Assembly: GCF_024461735.1 (NCBI RefSeq)
Contig: NZ_JANGAD010000003.1
Coordinates: forward strand, 186,001 to 250,000
Length of the DNA: 64,000 bases
Origin: Anaerotignum propionicum
GTDB lineage: Bacteria > Bacillota > Clostridia > Lachnospirales > Anaerotignaceae
Reading direction: 5' to 3'
The notes beneath the pieces are model-generated. The model did no database searches. It saw nothing but the letters and a program-made list of their open reading frames with translations, and was not told the DNA's origin. Positions within the stretch are counted from its first letter, which is position 1, and every line of letters starts with the position of its first letter. The translations under genes and the position numbers were made by a program. Positions 27,534 through 35,870 of this stretch are shown in pieces.

Positions 27534-28478
27534 ATGAGATATATCAATGAATTAAGGGAAGGCGAAAGCATCGTTGAGCACTATTTGTGCAAAAGCAGAC
27601 AAAGCCTGAAATCAAAAAATGGGAAAACATATTTATCCCTTAAATTGCAGGATAAGACAGGAATGGTGGATGCCAAGGTTTGGGATATGAATAAGGATAT
27701 TCAAAGCTTTGCGGAAAATGATTTTATTAAAATAGACGGTTCTGTTACTGTTTTTAATAATGATTTGCAGATTAATATAAAAAGAATCAGACGTAGCATG
27801 GAAGGGGAATATGACCCTGTGGATTTTATTCCATCTACGGATAAAAATATTGATGAAATGTTCCAACAGCTTTTGGATTATATCAAAACCATCGTAAGTC
27901 CTTTTATTAAAGAAATGCTGGAGGAAATCTTTTTGAGACATCCTTTAATTAGTAAGGAATTTAAGTTTCACTCTGCGGCGAAAAGCATGCATCATAGCTT
28001 CCGTGGTGGCTTGGTGGAACATACATTGTCTGTTACCCAGATTTGCGACTTTATGTCAGGGAGATATCAATTTGTAAATCGGGATATTTTGATTGCATCT
28101 GCCATGCTACATGATGCGGCAAAAATTATAGAGTTATCAGATTTCCCGGAAAATGATTATACGGATGATGGTCAGCTTTTGGGGCACATTTTCTTGGGTG
28201 CTGAACTGATTAAGGATACAGCTGCAAAAATCAACGGCTTCCCAAAACAGTTGGAGTCTTTGTTAAAGCATTGCATCCTCTCTCACCATGGAGAATTGGA
28301 ATATGGATCTCCTAAGGTGCCTGAAACAATTGAGGCATTTATTTTGCATTGCGCAGATAATATGGATGCAAAAACAAAGATGATTGAAGAGATGCTGGCG
28401 GCGGATAATACCCAAGGGAATTGGGCAGGCTTCAATCGGATGCTGCAAAGAAATATTCGACGTTCAGATTATAAATAA
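27534..28478 (+). CDS. 3'-5' exoribonuclease of the YhaM type
   Basis: 314 residues. An N-terminal OB fold (about 15-90) is followed by an HD domain with HHSFRGGLVEHTLSV and MLHDAAKI, and a later HH in CILSHHGELEYGSP. This OB plus HD layout is that of YhaM/CbfA, which trims RNA. Length matches B. subtilis YhaM. ATG at 27534 follows GGAGGA. Heads a rightward run of four genes. Confidence 0.85.
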   Translation: MRYINELREGESIVEHYLCKSRQSLKSKNGKTYLSLKLQDKTGMVDAKVWDMNKDIQSFAENDFIKIDGSVTVFNNDLQINIKRIRRSMEGEYDPVDFIPSTDKNIDEMFQQLLDYIKTIVSPFIKEMLEEIFLRHPLISKEFKFHSAAKSMHHSFRGGLVEHTLSVTQICDFMSGRYQFVNRDILIASAMLHDAAKIIELSDFPENDYTDDGQLLGHIFLGAELIKDTAAKINGFPKQLESLLKHCILSHHGELEYGSPKVPETIEAFILHCADNMDAKTKMIEEMLAADNTQGNWAGFNRMLQRNIRRSDYK

Positions 28479-28489
28479 GAGGAAAAATC

Positions 28490-28792
28490 ATGGAGAGAAA
28501 AACGATTTCAGCCCACGAAATCAATAAATATTCTTATTGCCCTTACCAATGGTACTATGAAAAGCTGTATGGCAGAAAGGAACTGCGTCGCCTGTATCAG
28601 GAACGAAACGAAGCTTTAGCGTTAGGGGATGGCATGAACGCTAACTTTACAAAAGGTTTAGAATTTCATAAGCGAAATTATGAAAAGCTCCGGTTGAGGA
28701 ATTTGGCGTGGAAAATAGCAGTTCTGGTTTTAATTCTAGGTGCAGTGATTTATTATTTGATGCGAAGTGGTGCAAATGTTGGATTTTATTAA
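28490..28792 (+). CDS. N-terminal half of a split Cas4-like nuclease, membrane-anchored
   Basis: 100 residues. SAHEINKYSYCPYQWYYEKLYG resembles the N-terminal iron-sulfur cysteine segment of Cas4/AddB-type nucleases (C17), and KGLEFHKRNY the following G-x-x-F-H motif. A single hydrophobic helix (about 73-92) ends the chain. The nuclease core itself is missing and is encoded by the next, overlapping gene. Not a simple frameshift remnant: the next frame has a stop just upstream of its start. No CRISPR genes are near. Confidence 0.55.
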   Translation: MERKTISAHEINKYSYCPYQWYYEKLYGRKELRRLYQERNEALALGDGMNANFTKGLEFHKRNYEKLRLRNLAWKIAVLVLILGAVIYYLMRSGANVGFY

Positions 28793-29405
28793 AGGCTTAG
28801 AGTGGGCAGATCTATTTTTGATGATAGCGGTACTAATTTTATTGGTGTTATTTTTGTTTCGTGGCCGTGGTTGGTCTATAAAAAAATTCCCCTCATCTAG
28901 TCGTATGGGAGGATATTCTTTATTTTATGCTGACCAAAAGCAAAACGGAAAAAATGAAGAAAATTTCGGCAAGCTATTACATTCTGCTGAATATGAGTTG
29001 CAGGGCAAGCCGGACTATATTTATAAAAAAAGGTTGGGGAAGGGGTTAGTCCCTGTGGAGCTGAAAAGCGGAAAAATCGGGGATGATCCTCTGCCCCATA
29101 GAGGCGATTTGCTGCAGCTAGCGGCGTACTTTTTAATTATTGAAGATGTTTATGGGGTTCGACCTAAGTTTGGAAGATTGGTATATAGTGACTATATGTT
29201 TGTCGTAAAGAATTCCAAGAGCCTGCGCAAGGAAGTTTTGAATACAACAAAAGAGATGCGTGAAATGTTGATTTATGGTGTAGGTAAAGCCAACCCAAGC
29301 TTTGTAACTTGCCGTTATTGTGTATGTAACGGCACAGTTTGTGAATATTCAGGGACAGAAATTATTGGAGGAAAAGGAAATGAGTCTTCCTGTGGAGAAG
29401 AATGA
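28776..29405 (+). CDS. Cas4-like PD-(D/E)XK nuclease core, membrane-anchored
   Basis: 209 residues from the ATG at 28776 (GTG codons at 28767 and 28770 are alternatives). A membrane helix (about 10-27) precedes the core motifs GKPDYIY, PVELKSGK (E-x-K) and HRGDLLQLAAYFLI (Q-L-x-x-Y), and a C-terminal cysteine cluster CRYCVCNGTVCEY that in Cas4 completes the iron-sulfur site. The first cysteine lies in the preceding protein, so the two chains probably form one enzyme at the membrane. Substrate unknown. Confidence 0.6.
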   Translation: MLDFIKGLEWADLFLMIAVLILLVLFLFRGRGWSIKKFPSSSRMGGYSLFYADQKQNGKNEENFGKLLHSAEYELQGKPDYIYKKRLGKGLVPVELKSGKIGDDPLPHRGDLLQLAAYFLIIEDVYGVRPKFGRLVYSDYMFVVKNSKSLRKEVLNTTKEMREMLIYGVGKANPSFVTCRYCVCNGTVCEYSGTEIIGGKGNESSCGEE

Positions 29406-30771
29406 AATATATGAAATGACCATTGATGCATTGGGTAGCAATGGGGAGGGTATCGGTAGAATTGATGGCTTTACCATTTTTGTAGAAGGAGCGTTACCAG
29501 AGGAAAGAATTAAGGTGCTCATTCTAAAAATAAAGAAAAGCTATGGATATGGGAAATTGGTTGAAATCCTCTCTGAATCCCCATATCGTGTGAAACCACA
29601 CTGTCCTGTGGCAAAGACTTGCGGAGGGTGTCAATTGCAGCACTTATCTTATGAAGGTCAGCTGGAATATAAGGCAAAAAAGGTAAAAGATGATTTAGAG
29701 CGTATCGGGGGCATAAAAGATATTGGGGATGTGCCCATTTTAGGTATGGAAGATCCATGGAGATATCGAAATAAGGCTCAATTTCCCGTGGGAATGGGAA
29801 AAGCCGGTGCAACAGAAATTGGATTTTATGCAAAGCGTAGTCATCGAATTGTAGACTCCTCAGTGTGTTTTTTGCAGGATACTGTAAATGATGAAATTAT
29901 TGCCGTTGTTCGAGAATTCATGGATGAATTTAAAATATCGGCCTATGATGAAGAAAAGCATAGGGGTTTAGTGAGGCATATTTTGACCCGAGTTGGAAAA
30001 AATAGCGGCGAAATTATGGTTTGCATCGTAATAAATGGAAAGAAGCTTCCTAATGGTGAAGTTTTGGTTGAACGGTTAAGAAAAATTGATGGTGTAGTCT
30101 CAATTGTGCTAAATGTCAATAAGCAACAAACCAATGTAATTCTGGGTGAGAAAGTGATTACTCTTTGGGGGAAAAGTTCGATAGAAGATACCTTGGGTGG
30201 TATTTCTTTTGAGATTTCACCATTATCTTTTTATCAAGTGAACCCAACACAAACTGAAGTTTTATATTCTAAGGCTGTTGAAATGGCAGACCTAAATGGT
30301 GAAGAAATAGTTTTGGATTTATATTGTGGAATCGGTACAATATCACTATTTTTTGCGAAAAAGGCAAAGAAGGTTTTTGGCGTAGAGATTGTGCCAGAGG
30401 CAATTTTAGATGCAAGAAAAAATGCAGAACAAAATGACATACAAAATGTATCTTTTGAGGTTGGTGCAGCAGAGGTTGTTATTCCTAAATTATTTGAGGA
30501 GCAGGGGATTTCAGCAGATGTTATTGTGGTGGATCCGCCAAGAAAGGGTTGCGATGAGATTCTTTTGAACACCATTGCATCTATGAAACCGAAAAAACTA
30601 ATCTATGTTTCTTGTAACCCCGCAACACTGGCGAGAGATGTGTCAATATTAACGGAAAAAGGGTTTCATGTGAAGGGTGTGCAAGCGGTCGATCAATTTC
30701 CAATGACTACGCACGTTGAAGCGATAATAATGATGACGTATTGTGGTGACAAGGCTAAAAACGAGGGTTGA
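29380..30771 (+). CDS. 23S rRNA (uracil-5-)-methyltransferase, RlmD/RumA type
   Basis: 463 residues. An N-terminal TRAM domain (about 8-65) is followed by the iron-sulfur segment CPVAKTCGGCQLQHL. The SAM domain shows LDLYCGIGTISL, DPPRKGCDE and the catalytic cysteine in YVSCNPATLARD. The family methylates U1939 or U747 of 23S rRNA, or U54 of tRNA in some Firmicutes, so the exact target is open. ATG at 29380 follows GGAGGAAAA inside the end of the upstream gene. Confidence 0.9.
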   Translation: MSLPVEKNEIYEMTIDALGSNGEGIGRIDGFTIFVEGALPEERIKVLILKIKKSYGYGKLVEILSESPYRVKPHCPVAKTCGGCQLQHLSYEGQLEYKAKKVKDDLERIGGIKDIGDVPILGMEDPWRYRNKAQFPVGMGKAGATEIGFYAKRSHRIVDSSVCFLQDTVNDEIIAVVREFMDEFKISAYDEEKHRGLVRHILTRVGKNSGEIMVCIVINGKKLPNGEVLVERLRKIDGVVSIVLNVNKQQTNVILGEKVITLWGKSSIEDTLGGISFEISPLSFYQVNPTQTEVLYSKAVEMADLNGEEIVLDLYCGIGTISLFFAKKAKKVFGVEIVPEAILDARKNAEQNDIQNVSFEVGAAEVVIPKLFEEQGISADVIVVDPPRKGCDEILLNTIASMKPKKLIYVSCNPATLARDVSILTEKGFHVKGVQAVDQFPMTTHVEAIIMMTYCGDKAKNEG

Positions 30772-30900
30772 ACCACAATATGTTGTAGTTTTGGAGCGAT
30801 TTTTAGGCTTGAAAATGAGTGAAAATGTCATCTGTTTGAGGGCGAAAATTAAGCAAAAATATAGATGACATGGCGATTTTGAAGAGAATTTCATAGTATT

Positions 30901-30946
30901 AAGGCTAAGTGGTAGGTCAATTAACGATCTGCAACTTAGCCTTTTT
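30901..30946 (+). terminator. Terminator of the yhaM-to-rlmD run
   Basis: AAGGCTAAGT (30901-30910) pairs with ACTTAGCCTT (30934-30943), followed by T-rich sequence. Confidence 0.75.
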
Positions 30947-31011
30947 ATGTACCTTAAAACTATATTCATCTGTAATGATTTACTATGAAATGATGAAAGT
31001 TATTGTCGTTC

Positions 31012-31581
31012 CTATTCAACTAGTGCTGAATATTTTCCCATTATCGCAAGAAGGCAAACAGAGAAGAGAGATACTGTTGCCATACCAGCCACTTTTTCTG
31101 AGAAATATTCATATGCAATACATGTGAGTATTATTTCAATTATAATAATAACCAATGCTCTCATTCTCATTTGTGACATTCTGTTTTCTGAAACAGGATG
31201 ATTGGGGTGAACCACTGGTGCAATTTTATATACAATAAAAAAACTAACTATTAATATGATTCCCACTAATACTGGGGTTTCAATCACAAAGGGATATAAG
31301 AAAATGCATAAATAAGATAGTAAAATAGAAGACAGTATGCATTTTAAATGAGAGGATGCATGCATTCCCCCTAGATGAATCCGCAGAGGTGTAAAAAATA
31401 GAATCCATAGAATCATTTCAAATGTTTTGTGAAATATCAATGCTGTTAAGATTAACAAAATATCTGAGAATAACTCATTAAGCATACACTCTGCGCCATA
31501 TGTATATATTTCATGGTCATCTGAATTTGCTCCATTTTCCACGAGCCAGTCAGCCCAAGTATTTGCAATTTTAAGTATCAT
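31012..31581 (-). CDS. agrB: AgrB-like autoinducer-processing membrane peptidase
   Basis: 189 residues with about five hydrophobic helices. The catalytic pair is H74 and C81 in the RIHLGGMHASSHLKC block, the AgrB signature. The family cuts the C-terminal tail off AgrD, forms the thiolactone and helps export the peptide. Third gene of the leftward agrC-agrA-agrB unit, ten bases behind agrA; its substrate is encoded on the opposite strand at 33827. Confidence 0.9.
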   Translation of the reverse strand: MILKIANTWADWLVENGANSDDHEIYTYGAECMLNELFSDILLILTALIFHKTFEMILWILFFTPLRIHLGGMHASSHLKCILSSILLSYLCIFLYPFVIETPVLVGIILIVSFFIVYKIAPVVHPNHPVSENRMSQMRMRALVIIIIEIILTCIAYEYFSEKVAGMATVSLFSVCLLAIMGKYSALVE

Positions 31582-31591
31582 GATTGCCTCC

Positions 31592-32287
31592 TCATAAAAT
31601 AGTGTCTAAAAAAGCCTTTCTTACATGTTCAAGGTAGGTATTGCTAATGGGTAGTGTTGCGCCATTAGAAAGAAATATTTCATTCTTCACAATCTTATCA
31701 ACATGGTTCAAATTCACTAAAATTGAACGATGACATTGGGTGAATTGATAAGGAAGATGACTGATCATATCTGCCACTTTTGCTTTATGGGAATATGTGG
31801 TTTCTGATGTATAGATATCTATATAATGGTTTGCGCTGGAGAAATAAAAAATCTGATGATACGGAATTTTTATTGTCTGATTGTTATTTTGAATAATATA
31901 GTTTTTTTCTTTGGTCAATTGATAGACCATATTCATGCATTTTTTGATGTCTTTTTCTTGTACAGGTTTCAGTAGATAGTGTAAAGCTTGAACATCATAG
32001 CCCTGAAAAACGTATTCTTTATAGCTCGTCAGAAATACGATGGAACCTTGATATTCGTTTTTACGCAAACTTTGGGCCAAAGATAATCCATCCATTGCAC
32101 CGTCTAATTGAATATCCAAAAAAGCCACGTCATACATATTAAAATCAGTTTTCAAAAAGTCAGCTGAACTTTTAAAATGCACCAAAGAAAGCGTGCAATA
32201 CAGTTGTTGCGCCCAATGGTTTAAGATTTTATCTAACTGCTCCGCATATATAAGTTCGTCTTCAACAACAGCAATATAAATATTCAT
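31592..32287 (-). CDS. agrA: AgrA-like LytTR response regulator
   Basis: 231 residues. Receiver domain with acidic E9-D10 and phosphoacceptor D58 (AFLDIQLDG); residues about 135-231 are a LytTR DNA-binding domain with the IFYFSSANHYIDIYT and HRSILVNLNHV segments. LytTR proteins bind paired 9-bp repeats; matching direct repeats lie between agrC and agrD. The start overlaps agrC by four bases. Confidence 0.9.
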   Translation of the reverse strand: MNIYIAVVEDELIYAEQLDKILNHWAQQLYCTLSLVHFKSSADFLKTDFNMYDVAFLDIQLDGAMDGLSLAQSLRKNEYQGSIVFLTSYKEYVFQGYDVQALHYLLKPVQEKDIKKCMNMVYQLTKEKNYIIQNNNQTIKIPYHQIFYFSSANHYIDIYTSETTYSHKAKVADMISHLPYQFTQCHRSILVNLNHVDKIVKNEIFLSNGATLPISNTYLEHVRKAFLDTIL

Positions 32288-33606
32288 TTCTCTTCCTCCT
32301 CACGTTGAAAGGGGATCATGATAGTAGCTGCAAAAGAATTGTTTTCAGGCTCATAATTAAAAAAGCCACCGTAATTCTCAACTATTTTATTGATGTTATG
32401 AAAACCATATCCATGTTCAGGGTGTTTTTTTGTACTGATAAGTTTTTTATTGTCAAAAAGGTAAATGCCATTCGAACTATTGACTACTTTGAAATAAAGC
32501 ATACCTTTATGTATCTTTATCGTGATATTAATATAAGGTAGTTGTTGTTGGTTTGGTTTATTGCAAGCCTCTATGGCATTATCCAATAAATTACCCAAGA
32601 CAATACATAAGTCTGTTTGTGGTATGGAAGGTTTTTCGGGTAAAAAAATAGTTTGTTCCACAGTAATGCCGTGGGATTTTGCAATAAGTATTTTACTAGA
32701 GAGTATTGCATCTAAAGTAGGATTCCCTGTTGAAACCATAGAAGTTAAATTTGTAAAATCAGAGTTAAACTGTGCCAAATATGTATTTAACTCATTATAT
32801 TGCTGATTTTCTAAAAGCATTTGCATAGCCTGTGTGTGATGGTGATAGTCGTGTTTCCATTGACGCAATGTTTTCATAGATACCTGAATATTCTCCAAGT
32901 GATTTTCCAGAAGGCTTGCTTCTCGCAGCTGCATTGTTAGGGCAGTATTTTTGTGGTAATAATCACCTAATGCCTCGAATAAGAAAATGCATCCCAATAA
33001 AACAGATAAATATACTACGCCGATAAAGCCAAGCTTTGAAGTTATTTGGTTTCCAGGAATAGATATAGATAGACCAATAAGCATATCAGATGCAACAATG
33101 CCAAGAGATAGTAGTATAAATAATACAATTTGTAATACTCGCGGTAATAAAATTGCTTTTTTAGAGGAAAGTTCAATTATAGTAAAGTAAAAAACAGAAC
33201 AAACCACCAGATAAATCAAAGTCATTTGAATGCGGATAGTTGATGGAACTGTCAGTGTATTTAAATCATAGTTTGTAAAAAAAGATACCATAGAAAAAAC
33301 AACTGTGTTTGAAAGAATTCCAATGACAGATGCGGAGCACCCCCAAAAAAACCGAGAGCTGTGATTAGAAGTAAAACAAAAAGTTGAAAAAACAATATCT
33401 GCCAACAAAAGCAACAAGATTACAATATTTGTGTGTTGGACTGCAACGTTTAAAATTGTAGTAAAAATAATTAAAAGAAAAAAACCAAGATAAAGTCTTA
33501 CGACTTTATCTTTTTTATATCCAAGTGTTTTTGTTAGTAAATAGCAAAACATACCTTCTTCAAGAAGGTTAATGAATAATTCCCATCCAATCCATAAAAT
33601 TGACAT
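32284..33606 (-). CDS. agrC: AgrC-like sensor histidine kinase
   Basis: 440 residues. Six to seven membrane helices (about 5-205) bind the peptide signal; a coiled segment leads to RQWKHDYHHHTQAM with the phosphoacceptor histidine, then a GHKL ATPase domain with LGNLLDNAIEAC and EHGYGFHNI. This is the AgrC/ComD class. The ATG at 33606 follows GGGGGAT; a longer upstream frame has no site. First gene of the leftward unit. Confidence 0.9.
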   Translation of the reverse strand: MSILWIGWELFINLLEEGMFCYLLTKTLGYKKDKVVRLYLGFFLLIIFTTILNVAVQHTNIVILLLLLADIVFSTFCFTSNHSSRFFWGCSASVIGILSNTVVFSMVSFFTNYDLNTLTVPSTIRIQMTLIYLVVCSVFYFTIIELSSKKAILLPRVLQIVLFILLSLGIVASDMLIGLSISIPGNQITSKLGFIGVVYLSVLLGCIFLFEALGDYYHKNTALTMQLREASLLENHLENIQVSMKTLRQWKHDYHHHTQAMQMLLENQQYNELNTYLAQFNSDFTNLTSMVSTGNPTLDAILSSKILIAKSHGITVEQTIFLPEKPSIPQTDLCIVLGNLLDNAIEACNKPNQQQLPYINITIKIHKGMLYFKVVNSSNGIYLFDNKKLISTKKHPEHGYGFHNINKIVENYGGFFNYEPENNSFAATIMIPFQREEEEK

Positions 33607-33688
33607 AAGTATCCCCCGTAAGATGTTTTTAAAATTTTCTAAATACATCATAGCATGACAAAAATAGACATACAATCATAAAAAAACT

Positions 33689-33766
33689 TATTTCACGACC
33701 TAAAAAGCCTATTTCACGACCTACCACTAGAATTTGGAAAAATATGTTGTTAATATACTTCGTGAA
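33689..33766. promoter_or_regulatory. LytTR-type direct repeats in the divergent agr promoter region
   Basis: TATTTCACGACCTA occurs exactly twice, at 33689-33702 and 33710-33723, 21 bp apart (two helical turns). An inverted half-site, TCGTGAA, lies at 33760-33766 next to a TATACT box (33754-33759) pointing to agrD. The spacing matches what LytTR regulators such as AgrA bind. Confidence 0.7.
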
Positions 33767-33826
33767 AGGGGGTCAAGTGAAAGGTGTAATTAACGATGTA
33801 TTTAGATTTGATTGGGAGGGATCGAA

Positions 33827-33970
33827 ATGAAAAAGATTAAAGAATTTTTGAGAATTAGCAGTGTTAAATTGTCGGCACATATGCTCTGTACTTCGGCATC
33901 ATTTTTTGCGATCATGATGTGCCACGGAAGACTGTATGAACCAAAAGTTCCAGAAAGATTAAAAAGATAA
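33827..33970 (+). CDS. agrD: AgrD-like cyclic autoinducer precursor peptide
   Basis: 47 residues, behind GGGAGGG. An amphipathic N-terminus (MKKIKEFLRISSVKL) and hydrophobic middle are followed by CHGRLYEPKVPERLKR. The VPERL segment aligns with the VPKEL recognition tail of staphylococcal AgrD, placing the thiolactone between C32 and L36, ring C-H-G-R-L. Encoded divergently from agrC-agrA-agrB and directly upstream of a secreted toxin-like gene with no clear terminator between. Confidence 0.85.
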   Translation: MKKIKEFLRISSVKLSAHMLCTSASFFAIMMCHGRLYEPKVPERLKR

Positions 33971-34107
33971 GTAAGAAAGAAATGGGGTGAAAATATATGA
34001 TTTTTTGAAGATAGGTTTTTTGTAGATAATTATTGCTAACTGATATGAATATCATAAATCGCTTAAGCATCATTGTGTGTACTTGATAAAAATAGGAGGA
34101 AAAGACC

Positions 34108-34974
34108 ATGATAAAAAAAATAATTGATAAAATAATTTTGTTAATTCTAACTCTAGCAGTGGGGGTGACATCGCTTCCAACTTCTGTATTTGCAAATCAA
34201 GGAAATAGTGGCTATACCCAGTCTAAATCTATAACAGAAAAAGAAGGGGTCTCTGGAACTGAATATATATCCACTGTTAAGAATAAAACAACGGGTGAGA
34301 TAAAAAAAATAAAATTGATTGATATAAATAATACTGGTATAATTACAGAAGATTTTATTTCTGATAATCTAAACAAAGAATTTACATTAATTAATTTAGA
34401 CATCAAAACAAAGCAAGAGAGTAGGAGTGCGCAAACTCAGTCAGTTAGATTTATTTCACCTGAAACTTTATTTGATATAGGTTGTTTAGTGATATCAGCA
34501 ACAGAGTTTTATGCCAATCCATCTGTATGGGGAGCAATGACGGTTATATTTGATGGCGCATCTGTTGCATTACCCTTTGTCCCTTCGGTAAGCGGTGTAA
34601 AAAGACTAATAAAAGCTAGTTCCAAACTTCAAGATTCTCTTGAATATGGTATAAGGCCATATAAAGTACTAAAAAATGAATCATCTGTGATGTATCCTGC
34701 ACATCATATAATGCCCAAGAAATTTGCAGATAGATTTGGTTTAGATGGAGATTATATGTTTGCGATGATAATAAACAGATCTGACCACATTAAGATAACA
34801 AGTAAGTTCAATCAAAGCAAATATGGATTAAGAGAATCGGCAGATTCTTATTCAAGATCATACATTATTAGGCAATCTGAATTAATTTATAAGGACTTAT
34901 ACAATGAAACTGGAGATGAAATTTTTGAATTTATGAGAAGGTTTATAAGTGAAAGTTCACAGTATGGGGTGTAG
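34108..34974 (+). CDS. Secreted protein with HNH-like C-terminal domain, probable toxin
   Basis: 288 residues behind AGGAGG. Signal peptide 1-29 (cut near VFA-NQ). Residues about 115-170 form a hydrophobic, glycine-poor segment ending SVALPFVPSVSGVKRLIKA, like the linker before the toxin part of polymorphic toxins. The last 95 residues hold PAHHIMPKKFADRFG (197-211), and H227 in SDHIKITSKFN, an arrangement seen in HNH/AHH-type nuclease toxins. The next gene, two bases on, is a SUKH-type immunity protein. Toxicity is inferred, not shown. Confidence 0.65.
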   Translation: MIKKIIDKIILLILTLAVGVTSLPTSVFANQGNSGYTQSKSITEKEGVSGTEYISTVKNKTTGEIKKIKLIDINNTGIITEDFISDNLNKEFTLINLDIKTKQESRSAQTQSVRFISPETLFDIGCLVISATEFYANPSVWGAMTVIFDGASVALPFVPSVSGVKRLIKASSKLQDSLEYGIRPYKVLKNESSVMYPAHHIMPKKFADRFGLDGDYMFAMIINRSDHIKITSKFNQSKYGLRESADSYSRSYIIRQSELIYKDLYNETGDEIFEFMRRFISESSQYGV

Positions 34975-34976
34975 AA

Positions 34977-35681
34977 ATGAGTATTGAATATGTACATGAA
35001 ATCATAAATAAAATTAAAAATAAAAAATTATACTTAGAAGGGGGGATGGAGGAGAATGAAACACCTACTTCTATTGCCACAGAAGAAATGATAAATGAGG
35101 CAGAAGATTATTGTAAAATTAGACTACCGGATAGCTTTAGAACATTTCTGAAAGAATTTTCAAATGGTAATCTATATATGTATGGAGTTGAGCCATTGGT
35201 AGGAGTTGGGTTAGAAAGTAAATTGTGCTCTTTATCAAAGTATACCTCATCTTTAAGATTACTCAGTATCAAAGACTTTGAAAAAGAGTGTTATATTGTT
35301 CCGCAAGATAAACTTGTAAAGATTAATCAATTAGTCCCATTTACTTTTGGAAATGCAGACCAATTATCAATAGACCATTGGGTTTTTATATGTGATAGAG
35401 AATATCCCAATAACGAATATCCTGTGGGTTATATTACCCAAGGTTCCCACAACATTGTCTGTGTTTTGGAAAGTTTTGAAAAATGGCTTGAGATATTCTG
35501 GGAGGGAAATAAAGATCTTGATGGAGAATATCAAGCTGTAATTAGTATACTCTTTCCTGATTATCATAGTTTAATGGATTTGTTGGATGCAGAAACAAAA
35601 GAAGAACTTATTTCAATATATCCTCAGATTATAGAAACGAATAAAGAAAATTTAATAAAATACGGCGTATATCAAAAGTGA
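34977..35681 (+). CDS. SMI1/KNR4 (SUKH) family protein, probable immunity protein
   Basis: 234 residues, cytoplasmic. MINEAEDYCKIRLPDSFRTF followed by LKEFSNGNLYMYG is the SUKH start block, and the acidic tryptophan-containing segments (IDHWVFICD, FEKWLEIFWEG) fit the family. SUKH proteins neutralise nuclease toxins in polymorphic toxin loci. It begins two bases after the stop of the secreted HNH-like gene, so both are made together. Confidence 0.8.
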   Translation: MSIEYVHEIINKIKNKKLYLEGGMEENETPTSIATEEMINEAEDYCKIRLPDSFRTFLKEFSNGNLYMYGVEPLVGVGLESKLCSLSKYTSSLRLLSIKDFEKECYIVPQDKLVKINQLVPFTFGNADQLSIDHWVFICDREYPNNEYPVGYITQGSHNIVCVLESFEKWLEIFWEGNKDLDGEYQAVISILFPDYHSLMDLLDAETKEELISIYPQIIETNKENLIKYGVYQK

Positions 35682-35802
35682 TATTATGTAGTGGTGTTTT
35701 GATGTCTCTCGTTCCGAGTGTACCCGTTTCTAAATAGTATGTATTGTTAATTATGAGCTTTACTTTTGCACACCCAAGGTTTTTAAGCCAGTTTGACATT
35801 AG

Positions 35803-35856
35803 GGATAGAAAAGCTTCCGTTGGATAAACGGTGCTTTTCTATCCTTTTTTAAGGAT
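35803..35856 (+). terminator. Strong intrinsic terminator after the immunity gene
   Basis: GGATAGAAAAGC pairs with GCTTTTCTATCC, with inner CCGTT/AACGG, and six T follow. It closes the agrD-toxin-immunity run. Confidence 0.85.
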
Positions 35857-35870
35857 AGAGAGGGGGAAAT

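Noticed and set aside
28490..29405. Cas4-like genes as a sign of a CRISPR-Cas locus
   Set aside because: No cas1, cas2, effector gene or repeat array is present in the window.
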